Of a stretch of 64,000 bases of DNA, positions 1 through 11,791 are shown piece after piece. The stretch comes from Apostichopus japonicus. Lineage: Eukaryota; Echinodermata; Holothuroidea; Aspidochirotida; Stichopodidae. The first letter of the stretch is position 1. Every line of letters begins with the position of its first letter. Below the pieces are notes generated by a model. That model saw nothing but the letters and a program-made list of their open reading frames with translations, did not search any database and was not told the origin of the DNA. The stretch is from positions 33,873,668-33,937,667 of the forward strand of contig NC_092569.1 in the NCBI RefSeq assembly GCF_037975245.1, written 5' to 3'. The position numbers were made by a program, and so were the translations under genes.

Positions 1-723
1 TTCTACTATAGTTTCTAGAGTGGAGTAATCTGGAACATATTCGGCAGCAAACATTTCGTATTCAAATTTAGTGTCAATAAGTGTTACCCATTGTTGAATA
101 CATGATGCAAGTTTCTCCCTCTCTCTCTTGGCCATCGTCACGACGTCTTGTAGCTGAGTGTGAATCTGAGTACCGTCGCGGTTTTGACAAGACATAGTCT
201 TAATATCCTTATCCTTGTCTACTACGTTTTGGGTTTCAAGCATGGACATCGCGCCTAGATCCACGTTAATGTAACTTCCAGTTTCATTTATATCAACCAA
301 ACAGCCACCCTGACCTGCGTTCTTTGCCATAGATGTATATTTTTTCAGGCAGTTGTTGCAGACGAGGTCTCCACAATCGAGGCAGGTTGCGACTATCTCT
401 ACATTTTCCATACACAAACTACATGCTTTCCTTTTGTCATTCCCTTGACCGCCTTGATTTGTTGTCCGTCTCTCTAAAATCACTTCCAAAAGAGTATCGT
501 TCTTCATATCCTGTATCCCACCTTTTGGTACAGTTGAAACCCGATGACAGGTTGGACAATTGATCACTTTGCATCCCATACTATTATTATGGATAGCATC
601 TGCGAGACATTTCTTACAGAAGGAGTGAAGACAAGGCAGTGACTTCGGTTCATGTAACATATCATGGCATATGCCGCAGTTCATAATGTCTGTGTCCAAG
701 TTACTCATAGACTTTGCTGCCAT
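1..723 (-). CDS. TRIM-like RING/B-box protein, N-terminal part (3' end outside window)
   Basis: An uninterrupted frame of 241 codons runs from an ATG at 723 to the window edge. The protein starts MAAKSMSNLDTDIMNCGICH. It has a C3HC4 RING with ligands C16, C19, C31, H33, C36, C39, C56 and C59, then a B-box 1-like zinc finger (C101, C104, C114, C117, C122, C125). After that it becomes a probable helical region. This is the domain order of TRIM E3 ubiquitin ligases; RING binds the E2 enzyme and B-boxes help assembly. It is clearly diverged from the four array members further right, although RING spacing matches the A type exactly. A good splice acceptor (CTAAC branch-like motif then TGTACAG) sits about 20 bp upstream of the ATG, so the start codon may lie in a second exon after a 5' UTR intron. 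The canonical B-box 2 seen in the other copies is not evident in the visible part. Confidence 0.85.
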   Translation of the reverse strand, partial: MAAKSMSNLDTDIMNCGICHDMLHEPKSLPCLHSFCKKCLADAIHNNSMGCKVINCPTCHRVSTVPKGGIQDMKNDTLLEVILERRTTNQGGQGNDKRKACSLCMENVEIVATCLDCGDLVCNNCLKKYTSMAKNAGQGGCLVDINETGSYINVDLGAMSMLETQNVVDKDKDIKTMSCQNRDGTQIHTQLQDVVTMAKREREKLASCIQQWVTLIDTKFEYEMFAAEYVPDYSTLETIVE

Positions 724-2616
724 CACGAAAGCAAAATTTGGATCTGTACAGTTAGTTTAAAGGAACATACATTAATATCCGTAGAATCAAGAGCGAAATA
801 GAAGGAGTATGTGGAGAGGGGATGGGTGTGGGAGGGGAAGGGGATGTGGTTGGGTGGGGCTGTTTTAAATTAAAAATAGGTTTAATGTTTACAATAATAA
901 GGAGATCTTAGAAGTTAACATAATGTAAATTTTAAACTGAATTATGTGGCATACATTCTTTTCAGACCTTAATAAAGGTCGGTGTATTTACTGTATATAA
1001 TAAAAGCAACAAATTGATAGTTTGTTGAGATTTCCCTTTAAGATGAAACTGAAGTTATTCATAGTATCTACAAACCGGTAAGAGTAAAAAAAGGAATGAC
1101 AAGGAAGGAACGGAATGAAGATTAGCCCTGTCCGGAAAGAAATAAGAGTAAAAAACAATCGACAATCATTCTGAACGAAACTAGGTGACAGCTTCACTGT
1201 CTCTATCAATACCACTAAAGACAACCATTTAGCGATATGCTAGTTATTGAAATATCCATAGAGACAAGTATGCGTACTTCCAATGCAGAGTTTTCCTCAA
1301 TTAACGGCAGTTAGTGAACGTAACATATGAACACTGAGATATTTTGTCATGAAATTGCCGTAAGCCTTACAACTTCATTGAGCCGTACCATATGCCTATA
1401 TACCAAGTAGACTAAACACAGCCTATAGGAACATACTCGATAGTATGAACGTGAAGGTGGTTTAGTACCTAAAGTTAAATATGAAAATATTTGAAATAAA
1501 CGAATGATTTTAAGGAACTATACATAATGTTTGGAGTACTATTAAATGTGCATCATCTGCTAATCATAATACGAGTGACTTAAACCGTTGTCCATCACTC
1601 TATCTAGACTCCAAACATGTAGACAGACCTCTAAATATATTACCTTAATTAGTGGCATTCGTAATAAGGCCTATTTCAATCTGTGTGTTGAAAAATACGA
1701 TATCAAACTTGATGAAACGTTACCTGCGATCAACTTTTAGAAACACAATCGTTCCAACTCGTCCAATGTTCACCGACGCTTTGGTGAAGCTGTAGGTGTT
1801 GTGCGGTATATTGCAAATATGTTTCCTATGTCCCAAAAGATGTTATAATAAAAAGGGTGCAGTAAAATCCAACAGTACGCTCACAGTTCATTACCCCAGC
1901 AAACAAGAGGGTTATTTACACTTCAACTGCCAATTGTTAGACTGCCATAATTGGTTACGGTACTACAATGGGACACATCGTGCTAAGCCCTAAATAGAAC
2001 CAATGGTATATAAAATCACGCGATAGCGTTATAAAACTATTTGAGCGTGTGGAAAAATGTCACAAGAGATTTGCTACGTGCATCCCCGTAAGGCTGTTTC
2101 CTACTTCAATGAAATGATAGAATGTGGACATGACGAGAATGTAACACGTATTATCTCCATATGTGAAGATTGTTGACAGTTCGTGTATATAATTGTATAT
2201 TTTTTATAGGAGTGAAAATATACCGCCTTAACTGACGTAATGATGAGCTAAAGTTGAGTAGCTTCATCTATTGGCATATCAAGTTCAGACGATTGCGGTC
2301 GAGGCTCGATAAGCAAACTGTATGGCTTGATACAGCTCTATTGTAAATTGTTTCCAAGCACGTAACCCCCACGATTGTATACAAATGGCTACATGGGAGG
2401 TTAACTATGTGGTTGTATGCTTGCTTATATCCTCCAGTACATAATGTCAGAACGTTGTAAACAGGTGTCGGTTATATGGAATATGATATTATAGACTGTG
2501 TAGGGTAGCTTCACAGTATGACAAGGGATTTGTATGGAAAGGGAACGATGTGTGTTCAATAAGAAATGCTGACATCGTGTAGCCCATTGTATGCCGGAAT
2601 GTATGGAACGTTATAC
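724..2616. other. Intergenic, no gene seen
   Basis: No convincing coding exon, RNA gene or repeat array. The short open frames here have no family resemblance and no splice or codon support. This DNA lies outside the duplicated block. Confidence 0.6.
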
Positions 2617-2619
2617 TTA

Positions 2620-3024
2620 AGGCCCGGTCACACTACAGCGATATTTTATCGGAATACGGTCCGATTTTTCCGATTTTAGGCCGAAGAGTGAGGTTTGTGG
2701 TAGTGAATGTAATGAATGCAGTGGAATATTCGAATGCCTACTTCAAATCTGAGGGGTTCTAGAACTGACTACATTCTGAAGTGACGTCACATCGAAAAAG
2801 GATAAAAATCAGAAGAGAAATCGGATAGCTAACCGATAAAAGGAAACGGAGTCAATATCAAAAGTTAGGAGAGGGCTATTCCACATCGGAATGGCTCAAC
2901 AGATAGCAAATCAGGTCCTTTATCACTGTGGCTAGAAGACCCGAACGGAAAACAGGCTGTTTCGAATCCTCCGGGAAAATCGGATAGTATTCCGATAAAA
3001 ACTCGGTATAGTGTGACCGGGCCT
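2620..3024. mobile_element. Harbinger-like MITE with terminal inverted repeats
   Basis: The element begins AGGCCCGGTCACACTA and ends with the reverse complement TAGTGTGACCGGGCCT. The inverted similarity continues inward for about 45 bp with mismatches (both ends carry TTTTATCGGAATAC followed by a TCCGATTTT motif). It is flanked by TTA at 2617-2619 and TTA at 3025-3027, a 3-bp target-site duplication. It is 405 bp long and has no transposase frame, so it is non-autonomous. A 3-bp TWA duplication is the known hallmark of PIF/Harbinger elements; the family assignment rests on that and is inference. Confidence 0.8.
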
Positions 3025-3167
3025 TTAGAGTGGAAGTTCACAACCAGTTTGAATCAGTTGACCTAAGACCTTTTGTTTGAAGGTGTTCATGATGTGTGAA
3101 TAGTAGTGCGTCATTCACGCAGTGAAAGATGTGAACTATGAAGGATATTTATTAACGGGCTTTGACA

Positions 3168-4501
3168 CAAACACAAACACCGCCACCCGATTCATACAGA
3201 GATAAAATCTTACAGTTTAGTACCACAGTAAAAAATACTGAAACGTGCTGATAAATCGGTAGCATGTGTTATAGGACTACGGTAAGAACTGAGGATATGT
3301 GTAATCCTAGCAAATGCATCATCATGTATGGTACGATTTATCAGCACGATCCTCTTCGTACTGTACGAGGTATAAAACTAACATTAATACTATTAATATT
3401 AGAAGCCTCGAGTTACTGTGTTCTCTGTGTGTATCGGTTGCACACACACGCCATTGTAAAATAGAAGTAATCTGTAATAACTATCCTTAAATTAATCAAT
3501 ACTAAAATTGATACGTACAAGATGCAGGTGTAGTACTTCTATTATTTCCCATTAGTTGTTGTTCCTTGCATAGTTATGTTCCCAGATTCCAATGAATGAC
3601 AATTGTCCATTTCTTTTGGTTTAAGGAGAATTGGTGTATAGGTCTGCTAAAGAGGAGCACACATGTCCCGGTTGTGATCTCTGGCAAGCGTCATAAGTTA
3701 CAACTAGGTTGCAACCATGGGAGACATATGTTACTTAACCTTGGTTTCCCTTACGAATCCAATATTAATGGTTTAGGTTTTTGTTTTATCCTCTCGTTTA
3801 GTGTTAGCCTAACAGTAATCTACGTTATTTCATGTTCTGTGTAATCTTTGGTAGAAGAAGTGAAAAGTTCTAGGAACAAGTTTTGTCCACTCCCTGGAGA
3901 TTGTGTAGCCGAGCTTACGGTAAGATCTGGTGTGGTACTGTACTGGGATGAATAATTTCTCAAACTTTGAGCCAGAAGAATACTGAAATTAATTATATTA
4001 ATTTCTAAACAGGTAAGAATTCATATTTTAATTTTGCCCCAGACCTTTCCATAATCTTGTCATTTTCGAAGTGCATTCCTTGTGTATTTTAGTTGTGAAC
4101 GTGTATACATGGTAATTTTGTGATGGCAATATGCACACAGAATAGCAGTCCACTGTGTAAGTTTCTATTTATGTAAGTGATCTCCTGTGATGGCAGAATG
4201 CAAACAGGTTGTATCTATTACTTAAAGCGTTTTATTTTGTTCTATCTACTTGTGAAGTCTTTATTTTTTGTAATCTACTTAAATATTGCTTCATTTTTAC
4301 TGTTGGTTAATACTATGTTTATAGGGTTGATTACGGCATTTATAATACCCTACCTCAACCAGGACAAGATATGTGTGTAGCGTTATGATGTGACCTACAT
4401 TGAGATTATGTAATAGTATCGTAAGTATAAGTTTAGGTTGTTGTTGATCAAACGAAAACCCACATTTGGGATATTTATTGGTTTTATTAGGCTTATGTAT
4501 T
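3168..4501. other. Duplicated non-coding DNA, no gene seen
   Basis: Present again at 34430-35751 with small indels. Short frames in both copies differ by indels and stops and show no domain; I see no supported gene. Confidence 0.5.
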
Positions 4502-4832
4502 GTTATGATACTGTAGAGCATTACCCCCCTATTACTGTAACGCACTCATGATTGTTATATGGTTGATACTAAGTGGCGCCTATTCGAACTATGTTTAGAT
4601 CCCACGATGCAATGTTACACGTTTTACTAGTTGCCATGGTGACCGGAATTGCCAAACTTTTCGTGAACTGGTATGCTGATAGAGTTGTAGCCACATGTCA
4701 GTAGACATGTCGATTAATCGTGTATTATGTGACCTGAGGAACCAATGAGGTCGTCTCGTTAAAATGTTAGCAAAGGCCTTTGCATGTCTTTAGCTCTATA
4801 AGTCATCCCATTAATTGGTGCAGATTACATCT

Positions 4833-4955
4833 GACCAGATATAGCGGATAGGCTTGGTAATCACATACCAGATATAGTGGATAGGCTTGGTGATAACTAT
4901 TGTCTCTGACTAGATATAGTGGATAGGCTAGGTGATCACATGTAGTCTCTGCTTT
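4833..4955. repeat. 43-bp minisatellite, 3 units (A1)
   Basis: Three diverged copies of a unit containing GATATAGTGGATAGGCTAGG followed by TGATCACAT. The same locus has 5, 2 and 3 units in B1, A2 and B2. Confidence 0.75.
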
Positions 4956-5788
4956 GCAGCTTATTGTTTGAGTTAGCTCGAGTTAGTTAGTTGCCAAGGC
5001 AACCAGTAGTCTAAGTCAGTAATTATGCATTGTTGAAGTAGTCAGTGTGTTAGTTGTGCACTGTTGTGCCCCTGTCAGTAAATGTTTGTTCTGGAATTAT
5101 GGCGACCAGCACCTAGTTATAGTATGCGACATTTCTAGATTAGTACTGCTATTCTGACTTGGTACAGACAGTCCACTTCTCATCGCTCCCAACGGGATAT
5201 TGTAGTTCCTTTGCCAGTTTTGACATATAAAGTTATTTCAGTTGCCATAGCAACAGTTGCCGTGGGTAATATTTTAATTTTCCTGAGTATTCTCTCTCGG
5301 GGGGGGGTTACCCATGGTGACCGAAATTGCATGACTGTGTGTGTGGGGGGGGGGTCAAAACCTGTTTGTGTAAGTGGGCGGTGTGTCAATGTGTGTGTCC
5401 AATTATGTGTCAAAAACTCCTAAACGGCTAGGCCGATCTTCAACCTTGGTGGGTAAGTACTCCAAATAAACCATTGTATCTCGCAGACAGAAGCCAGAGG
5501 CCAAAGGTCAAATTCGAATGGAAATCTTAATTCACTGAAATTTTTCCTTTGTTAGTAATCAATGGTCAGCTGTAAGTTAAGATGTGCACTTATTCTTGTA
5601 ATCGTTGTAATCTTTAACTTTCTTCTCATATAGGACTTACAGAGAAACAACGAGTTTTCTACAAGGAATGAGCGGAATTCTGTTTCAGCTATAAGGGAAC
5701 ATGTTTATGAATTTATAATGCCAGTGATGGTAAGGTTAGTACAGGATTCCATTCTGTCGAGGTTCGGAGAGTGAGGCGCTGTAGAATT
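4956..5788. other. Non-coding, with G-rich tracts
   Basis: Contains G runs at about 5290 and 5345 and the phrase CTCCTAAACGGCTAGGCCGA, which recurs in all four units (about 5417, 18710, 36626 and, in part, 50652). Open frames on both strands lie across the G runs and differ between copies by indels, so they are not supported as genes. Confidence 0.5.
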
Positions 5789-6165
5789 TTTTTTATTTAT
5801 TTATTTTTTATTTATTTATTTGTTTCATCCCATAGTATAACAAGATGAGCAAGACAATATAACTGCAAATAATTAAAAAAAATGAAAGGAAGTAAACCAA
5901 GAAACCCTTTTGGGTTTAATCGAAGAGTAATCCCATCACAGACACTAGATAACCTTAACACCTATCAAAGAATTACCCCCATAAAAAAAATGGATGACTT
6001 TACCAAATAAGACCTATAACACTACCCCCACCACCACCAACTCCCACCCCTTGCAACGGATCCAATAATATAAAAAGGTTTTTATTGCTATTTTTCAGTT
6101 GTCGCCTGAATGAAGCCACGGAAGTATAAGATTTCAAGTTGATCGAAAGATTGTTGAATCATAGG
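5789..6165 (-). mobile_element. 5'-truncated LINE 3' end (A1)
   Basis: The left edge is a (TTTA)n tract, the poly-A-like tail of an element lying on the - strand. Read on that strand the right part gives a peptide containing NLSINLKSYTSVASFRRQLK, the kind of FRRxLK ending seen at the C terminus of CR1/L2-type reverse transcriptases. The insertion is absent from units B1 (around 19092) and B2 (around 51030), where the flanks are directly joined. The family name is inference. Confidence 0.7.
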
Positions 6166-6343
6166 AGAACAGGACTAACTGATTGTTGCGAATGCGGTAG
6201 ACTTTAACAAGCAACTATACTTTTTTTTAAATGAGGTTGTTATTGTTTTATTAAACTAAACCAATACGGACGAAACATGCAGACTGCGCAAGAAAGTCGA
6301 ATGAAACAATTCGACAATTAATTGCTGTCTGCGCTCCTCGCAG

Positions 6344-6849
6344 ATGCCTTGTATTTCTTTTAACAACAACCTGAATATGCGGGATATTGTAAGGATGTCT
6401 TTGAACAATGTGACGAGGAATCGTCTGACGGGGTCTACCACATACAACCCGACAGTCTAGATCTATGGAACCATTTGCTGTTAACCGTAACAACACTATA
6501 GATGAAGGAGGCTGGCTGGCTCGTACGTGAATGATGATTTCCACAATCATCAATGCCTAGTAGAAAGTTGGCGTGATAGTTACAAATCTCTGTTATCAAT
6601 AGTGTTTATTTTCATGACAGGTTACGATGCTTTGTCAATAGAGGAATGGCTTTCTCAACAAGAGGTCTTGACAATGACCGTTGGACTTCTCTCTGCGCTG
6701 ATTATTATAACAACGGCTGGTGGGCGAGACTGTTTTCAAGCTCTTCCGAACTTTTCCGTGTATTGATGGCCCGCCCTCATTTGTATAACTTTCCAGGCGG
6801 TAAATCTTGCAACATCCAACTTATAGAAATAAAGATAAGGCCTTTGTAA
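6344..6849 (+). pseudogene. Fibrinogen-related (FReD) pseudogene fragment, A1
   Basis: After a CAG acceptor the frame reads DALYFF, a stop (TAA at 6361-6363), then CKDVFEQCDEESSDGVYHIQ and PD before a 4-bp insertion breaks it. GVYxIQPDGSMEPF...EGGW is the start of the fibrinogen C-terminal domain. A second part carries YKSLLSI...TGYDAL, then after a frameshift GMAFSTRGLDNDRWTSLCAD and YYNNGWW, the domain's conserved GMxFST-DND-CA-GGWW region. It ends IEIKIRPL and a stop, as fibrinogen domains end. The middle of the domain is missing. Fibrinogen-related lectins serve in invertebrate innate recognition; this copy cannot make one. Confidence 0.8.
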
Positions 6850-6935
6850 TGTCACAATATTTGATTCTGGATAGCTTAGCATAATATGTATATAAGTAAT
6901 TAGAACGAAAGTCTGCAACCAGATGGTACCCAAAT

Positions 6936-7650
6936 TACCATATTTCAAAGGCCATGTGCTATTTAAAGACTGGGAAACCAATGAATTTAAAGAAACTGTA
7001 GCCCCGCCCTCCAGCTGAAAAAGCACTTACTGTGGAATAAACCTCAAGAGAACATAATCATCAAAATAATAAGTCATTTTCAACTGATATTCTCTCTAAC
7101 ATTTTTATTGACATATACAAGATATTATAAAATTTCCAAAAGAAAAGAAAAGCGCAAAAAAAGAAACGTAATACGAGAAATTACCATATGTCCAAAGGCC
7201 ATGTGCTATTTTAAGACTGGGAAACCAATGAATTTAAAGAAACTGTAGCCCCGCCCTCCAGCTGAAAAAGCACTTACTGTGGAATAAACCTCAAGAGAAC
7301 ATAATCATCAAAATAATAAGTCATTTTCAACTGATATTCTCTGTAACATTTTTATTGACATATACAAGATATTATAAAATTTCCAAAAGAAAAGAAAACG
7401 CAAAAAAAGAAACGTAATACGAGAAATTACCATATGTCCAAGGCCATGTGCTATTTTAAGACGGGGAAACCAATGAATTTCAAGAAACTGTAGCTCCGCT
7501 CTCCAGCTGAAAAAGCATTTACTGTGCTTTAGACCTCAAGAGAACATTATCTTTAAAATAATAAGTCATTTTCAACTGATATTCTCTCTTACATTTTTAT
7601 TGACATGTACGCAAAAAAATTCGCAAATAAGAAACGTAATAAGAGAGAGA
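6936..7650. repeat. 245-bp tandem repeat, 3 copies (A1)
   Basis: Copies start at 6936, 7182 and 7428 (TACCATAT...GGCCATGTGCTATTT), a period of 246 bp. The third copy is more diverged than the first two. A2 has two copies; B1 and B2 one each. Confidence 0.85.
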
Positions 7651-9755
7651 TTCTAAAAAGTGTTTCCCAAGGACGATTGCCCTCTAATGTGCACTTCAGT
7701 TCATGTAGTTTCATATTGGATCTCTACGATTTGGTTTGATTAAACTCACTTCCCAATACACCTTCATTGCACTCTACCGTTATTATTACAGGTAGAATAA
7801 AAACCTCACAATTATAATTTTTCTAAAGGTCGTATCTGTGTTTGTCCGAACATATTTATTTCAAGTTTTAGGTATTGGTTAGTGGGATCATATCATGTTT
7901 TGATTCTGTAACAAAACGAAGGAGTGAAAGCCCTCTCTTAAAATACAAAGGATGCATTTTTAATGTCAACATGAAAACTTGTGTACTATACAGTTCTGAG
8001 CGTATAATATATCCATGTTAATGGAGGGGGGAGGGGGGTAGAAAACAAGAAAGGGTTAGGGAGAGGGGGAAATCTAAGGTGACGCATAGTTCGAGGAGTG
8101 GTACAATCAGACTTTGATTTGAGATCCAAACAACAATGAAACCGTTTGCAAAGGTGGAACCCCTGTGTATTACGTGCTACAAATTCCGGTCTCTATATGT
8201 GTTTTCATTAAGTAATTTTGTTGCCCTTAATTTTACAACAAAGTTGCACTTTTTAATAACCCTATTGTTAAGGATTAACAACAGGGTACATTATTTTAGT
8301 CCGCAATTCGTCTTCATGAAATAAAATGAATCTCTTTTGGTTAAAATAAGTTTGGCGTAATATTTATATCTCATGATGACTCGTTTGATTTCAAGGATTA
8401 CTTTAAGGATTACTTTAAGCATCAAATTATTATAATTAAAACACATGCTGCCAGTCCGAGTTGTATTCTTATACAATTTAAATAAAAAACAAACAAAACA
8501 TGCAGCTCATCTGTAGTTAACCCGATGGGCTATACTTAGTCTAACGTACAAACCATTTGTATACGTTACATAAATCTTTAGGAACGAAACGTGTATGGTC
8601 TCAAAAGTCATGTTTGCTATTGTATTAAACATTAATGTCATGCAACATTAAAGTGATAAATAAATGAACCGAGATGATCTAAGTTACCTTACATGGCTTA
8701 TTCCAATGGTGCTTCACATATATAAACTACGTAGTTTGATGAAAAAAAAATGGAGGAGTATCAAAATATATGTGTGAACTCTACTCTCCTCATAAAAACA
8801 ACAAACGGTTTATGATATCGTTTATCATGAAAATTGATAACAATAAAAACGTATACATACGTTTATATACCTCTATTAAAGTTAAACTTTGTCCCTGCAA
8901 CAAATTTGTTTTGAGGCCTCTTCATATCAACATCATAAACATGCTACTTTGTAACATTTAATAGTACTTGAAAGGGAATAACATTGGATTAAACACTCGA
9001 TTCTCATGGCTTTATCAGTTAAAACTGGTAAATTGTGAGTACCTGTTCATCAGATATAACTGATGTGTGTTACAATTTCTTAACATGTGTTACATTTATG
9101 ACCAGTTGCTACTGAAAAGGACCTATACAAACACAAAATACTTAACACACAACTATATCCACATAATACAAACCAGACTACTCTAAATCTAAATATATAT
9201 GTCCTCACAACATTATTGTGTGGCTAAGATATGAATTTATCAAATTTGGTGGTATCTACATCATTTGGGAACGGCAGAGTTAAAGATGTCAGACGGTGTG
9301 TAATGAATTAATGAAATTATAATTACAAAGAACATTGAAAGTGAGGAACACATTCCAACGGTATCAGGTTTCAAGGATAAAGAAAGAAGAATTCAGATTT
9401 TCAGTTTTGAAGACCATGCATTTGTCGTTATTGTATCCAAGACCACTTACTGCTATCTATTCCTAGGGAGAATCGACGGTTTAGTCAATGAAAATAAGTT
9501 ATAGTCAATCAGCCAGTTCTTCAGTTATGGACAAGAAATTGAGATGAAATTACCAATAAACAGTTATTTATAACAGAATATATGTCCATCCATATAGGTG
9601 TTACATTGTCAGCAACCGAAAAAACAAAATAACAAGCAGTTAGTAGTGCATTTTGTATGAAGTGTCTCTTCACTATTTTATAAATGATTTATATAGTTTT
9701 TTAAAAGGTTTTTATAGTCTTTTACATCATTATGCTTACCCCTTCTCCGTGTCAT
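7651..9755. other. Conserved non-coding stretch of the unit (A1)
   Basis: Present in all four units (about 20270-22490, 38626-40820, 52380-54600) with scattered substitutions and indels. Short open frames are not kept in register between copies. No gene or RNA recognised. Confidence 0.5.
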
Positions 9756-9760
9756 TCATG

Positions 9761-10009
9761 ACGAGTTCAACCTGATTAGTCCTTGCTTGGTATACACCCC
9801 CATAAAAGACGATGATTTCCGGGTGTCACGTGATCTACGAAATAACCAACGTTGTTTTCCGAATCTTTGCTAATGAAGCAGCTGCAGCAAAAACATACTT
9901 CACAAATGAGTATAATGAGTAAGATAAGAAAGAAAGATTTGTAAACATCGTTGATCACGTTTTTCTTTCCGGGCATATACCAAGCGAGGGCTAACCAGGT
10001 TGAACTCGT
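9761..10009. repeat. Long inverted repeat in TRIM 3' flank (A1)
   Basis: Left arm 9761-9839 (ACGAGTTCAACCTGATTAGT...) and right arm 9948-10009 are reverse complements over about 60 bp with few mismatches, with a loop of about 110 bp. The right arm ends 29 bp from the TRIM stop codon at 10039, so on the - strand it falls in the expected 3' UTR. RNA from this gene could fold into a long stem. Confidence 0.75.
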
Positions 10010-10038
10010 AAGGTAGGTCATCGGCATTCAATAACGTC

Positions 10039-10164
10039 CTAAACTTTAACAGTCACGTCTTTATCGTCAACCTTTGCTGAGGCTGTTTCTTTTTGAGAAT
10101 CTTCACATTTCAGAGTGTCTTCTTTGTCTTGCACAAATCTACTCAGGTTTATACCACGGGCATT
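10039..10164 (-). CDS. Terminal coding exon of TRIM-like gene A1
   Basis: On the - strand a pyrimidine-rich acceptor (TTTTATTTAACAG) is followed by 41 codons and TAG. The peptide begins NARGINLSRFVQDKED and contains CEDSQKETASAKVDDKD; it is acidic and polar with no known domain. Phase 0 matches the donor of the main exon at 11791. The same exon with matching acceptor, length and frame occurs at 41104-41229 and 54901-55026, always just downstream of a TRIM main exon, and is absent only beside B1. Joining gives a protein of 818 residues (777 + 41) with an intron of 1,627 bp. Too short for ordinary ORF calling. No transcript is available, so splicing is inferred. Confidence 0.75.
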   Translation of the reverse strand, partial: NARGINLSRFVQDKEDTLKCEDSQKETASAKVDDKDVTVKV

Positions 10165-11460
10165 CTGTTAAATAAAAGAAAAAGCAACAAAATGATACTT
10201 AAAAAAACCCACATATCTGCATATTTTTCTACTTAAAGTATCAAAATTTTGTCCTCATGCTTATTGCTATCTATCTCACCTTCGAAATGATGGTAACAGG
10301 AGTCGCTCTCATGTAAAGGCTTATTAGATCAATTAATAGAGTAGAGCAATTCTCTGTGATCCAAACGAATATTACAACAGTTTAAGCAACTCTCTACTAA
10401 ATGTGCGAGATTTAATTGCAAATGTGTAATCGATTAATAAAATATATTATTTAATGAATGCCTGCATTTGGTGATTTTAACATCGCATACGCATACGTGT
10501 GTGAACAACTGCTGGGCTACTGCCTTTGACTTGGAAGATTCTGTAAGTAATTTGCAAGTAGAAAATGCATGTATAGTTGAAAATGATGAACAGGTTTGTA
10601 AATACGCACTTGATATTCGTACCTTTGTTATCATGGAACACGAGAACTATATATTTCTAAACGTATATAATTACTTAACTAATGACGTTTATCCTAGCTA
10701 TTTCTATACTCGGAACTATACTCGTAGATTCGTAGGGTTTATACGTCATGAAGTAGGCTATAGGGTCTAAATTTATCAATGAAGATATATTTACTTCATC
10801 ATTACTCACTCTCCACAACCCCTATAGTGTTCGTCCTCGCTTTAGCGATGTTATTTTCAAATTGCGTCATACTCCTTCGAAATCAACCACATTTATTTAC
10901 CTTAGCACTCAGAAAAGATGGTGTCTGGGTAAAATAACTCAATATCAGTGGGCATTTTGTTTTTCAAAACGACTCATTCTTTAATTATAATCCTACCGAA
11001 ATTTATGAATGTAAGGTAAAATAGCTTCAATTGGTCATGCATAGCTTAGTAATTAAAACAGCTTAATAATTTGAAGATAGAGGGGTGGCATAAGGTAACT
11101 TTATAAAGTCCAAACAGTCGTGCATTCTTATTCTTTCAATACAAAATAGATCATTTGCTTAAAACATATCCCTTGGTATACTTCTTACGTTAAATATTTA
11201 CCTGGCTACATGGAATATTTTTAGTGTTACTAATATATTACTATCTAGCGTGATCCCACTGCATTTTATGTTAACTATTATGACCAACACATTATGTAAA
11301 GAGATGGTTAAGACAGCTTTATGTTCTATCATGAAGTTGCAAAATGTTTTCATTAGTTGCTGAAGATATTGATTTATGAATCAGCAATGATGTATGCGGC
11401 CTTACCAAAAGCTTGGCCTAAATGTTTTAACCTCTAGATAATAAAAATAATACAGCCTTA

Positions 11461-11527
<67 letters not shown>

Positions 11528-11791
11528 AATGATAATTTCACTTTTTCCAATAAATCAATTTATTCAATAAATACGGAAATGGTAATTTCATAATGGTGTC
11601 CTCTTGAAGTTAAAAGTGGCGTTTCATCACACACTGTAGCCAATATGCATCCCAGCCTACGCAGCCTATGCCATCTTGTAATTTAGACAAACGTTAGAGA
11701 AGAGGTTGGGTATGTTTTTACTAAGCGTTGCGCACCATGACTTGATAATTTCTACAAAACACAATCGATGTTAATTTAACTAATATCTTAC
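10165..11791 (-). other. Intron of TRIM-like gene A1
   Basis: Bounded by GTAAGA and TTAACAG on the - strand. It contains a (TA)n tract and a + strand exon-like open stretch near 10830-11020 that is frameshifted in this copy. Confidence 0.65.
11464..11524. repeat. (TA)n microsatellite in TRIM intron A1
   Basis: About 30 TA units. The same intronic position holds (TA)n in A2 and B2 and only a short remnant in B1. Confidence 0.95.

Noticed and set aside
2955-2990. A TTCGAATCC motif resembling a tRNA T-loop
   Set aside because: It lies inside the MITE and no cloverleaf or A box can be built around it.
4833-4955. Short-period repeats as a CRISPR array
   Set aside because: Units are contiguous and diverged without unique spacers; the sequence is eukaryotic.
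5180-5423. Overlapping frames on both strands, repeated near 36389-36632
   Set aside because: They cross G runs that differ between copies and have low-complexity composition; no domain.
6251-6553. 100-codon - strand frame, and its A2 counterpart at 37477-37815
   Set aside because: It is the antisense of the fibrinogen-related fragment, whose + strand reading shows a recognisable domain.
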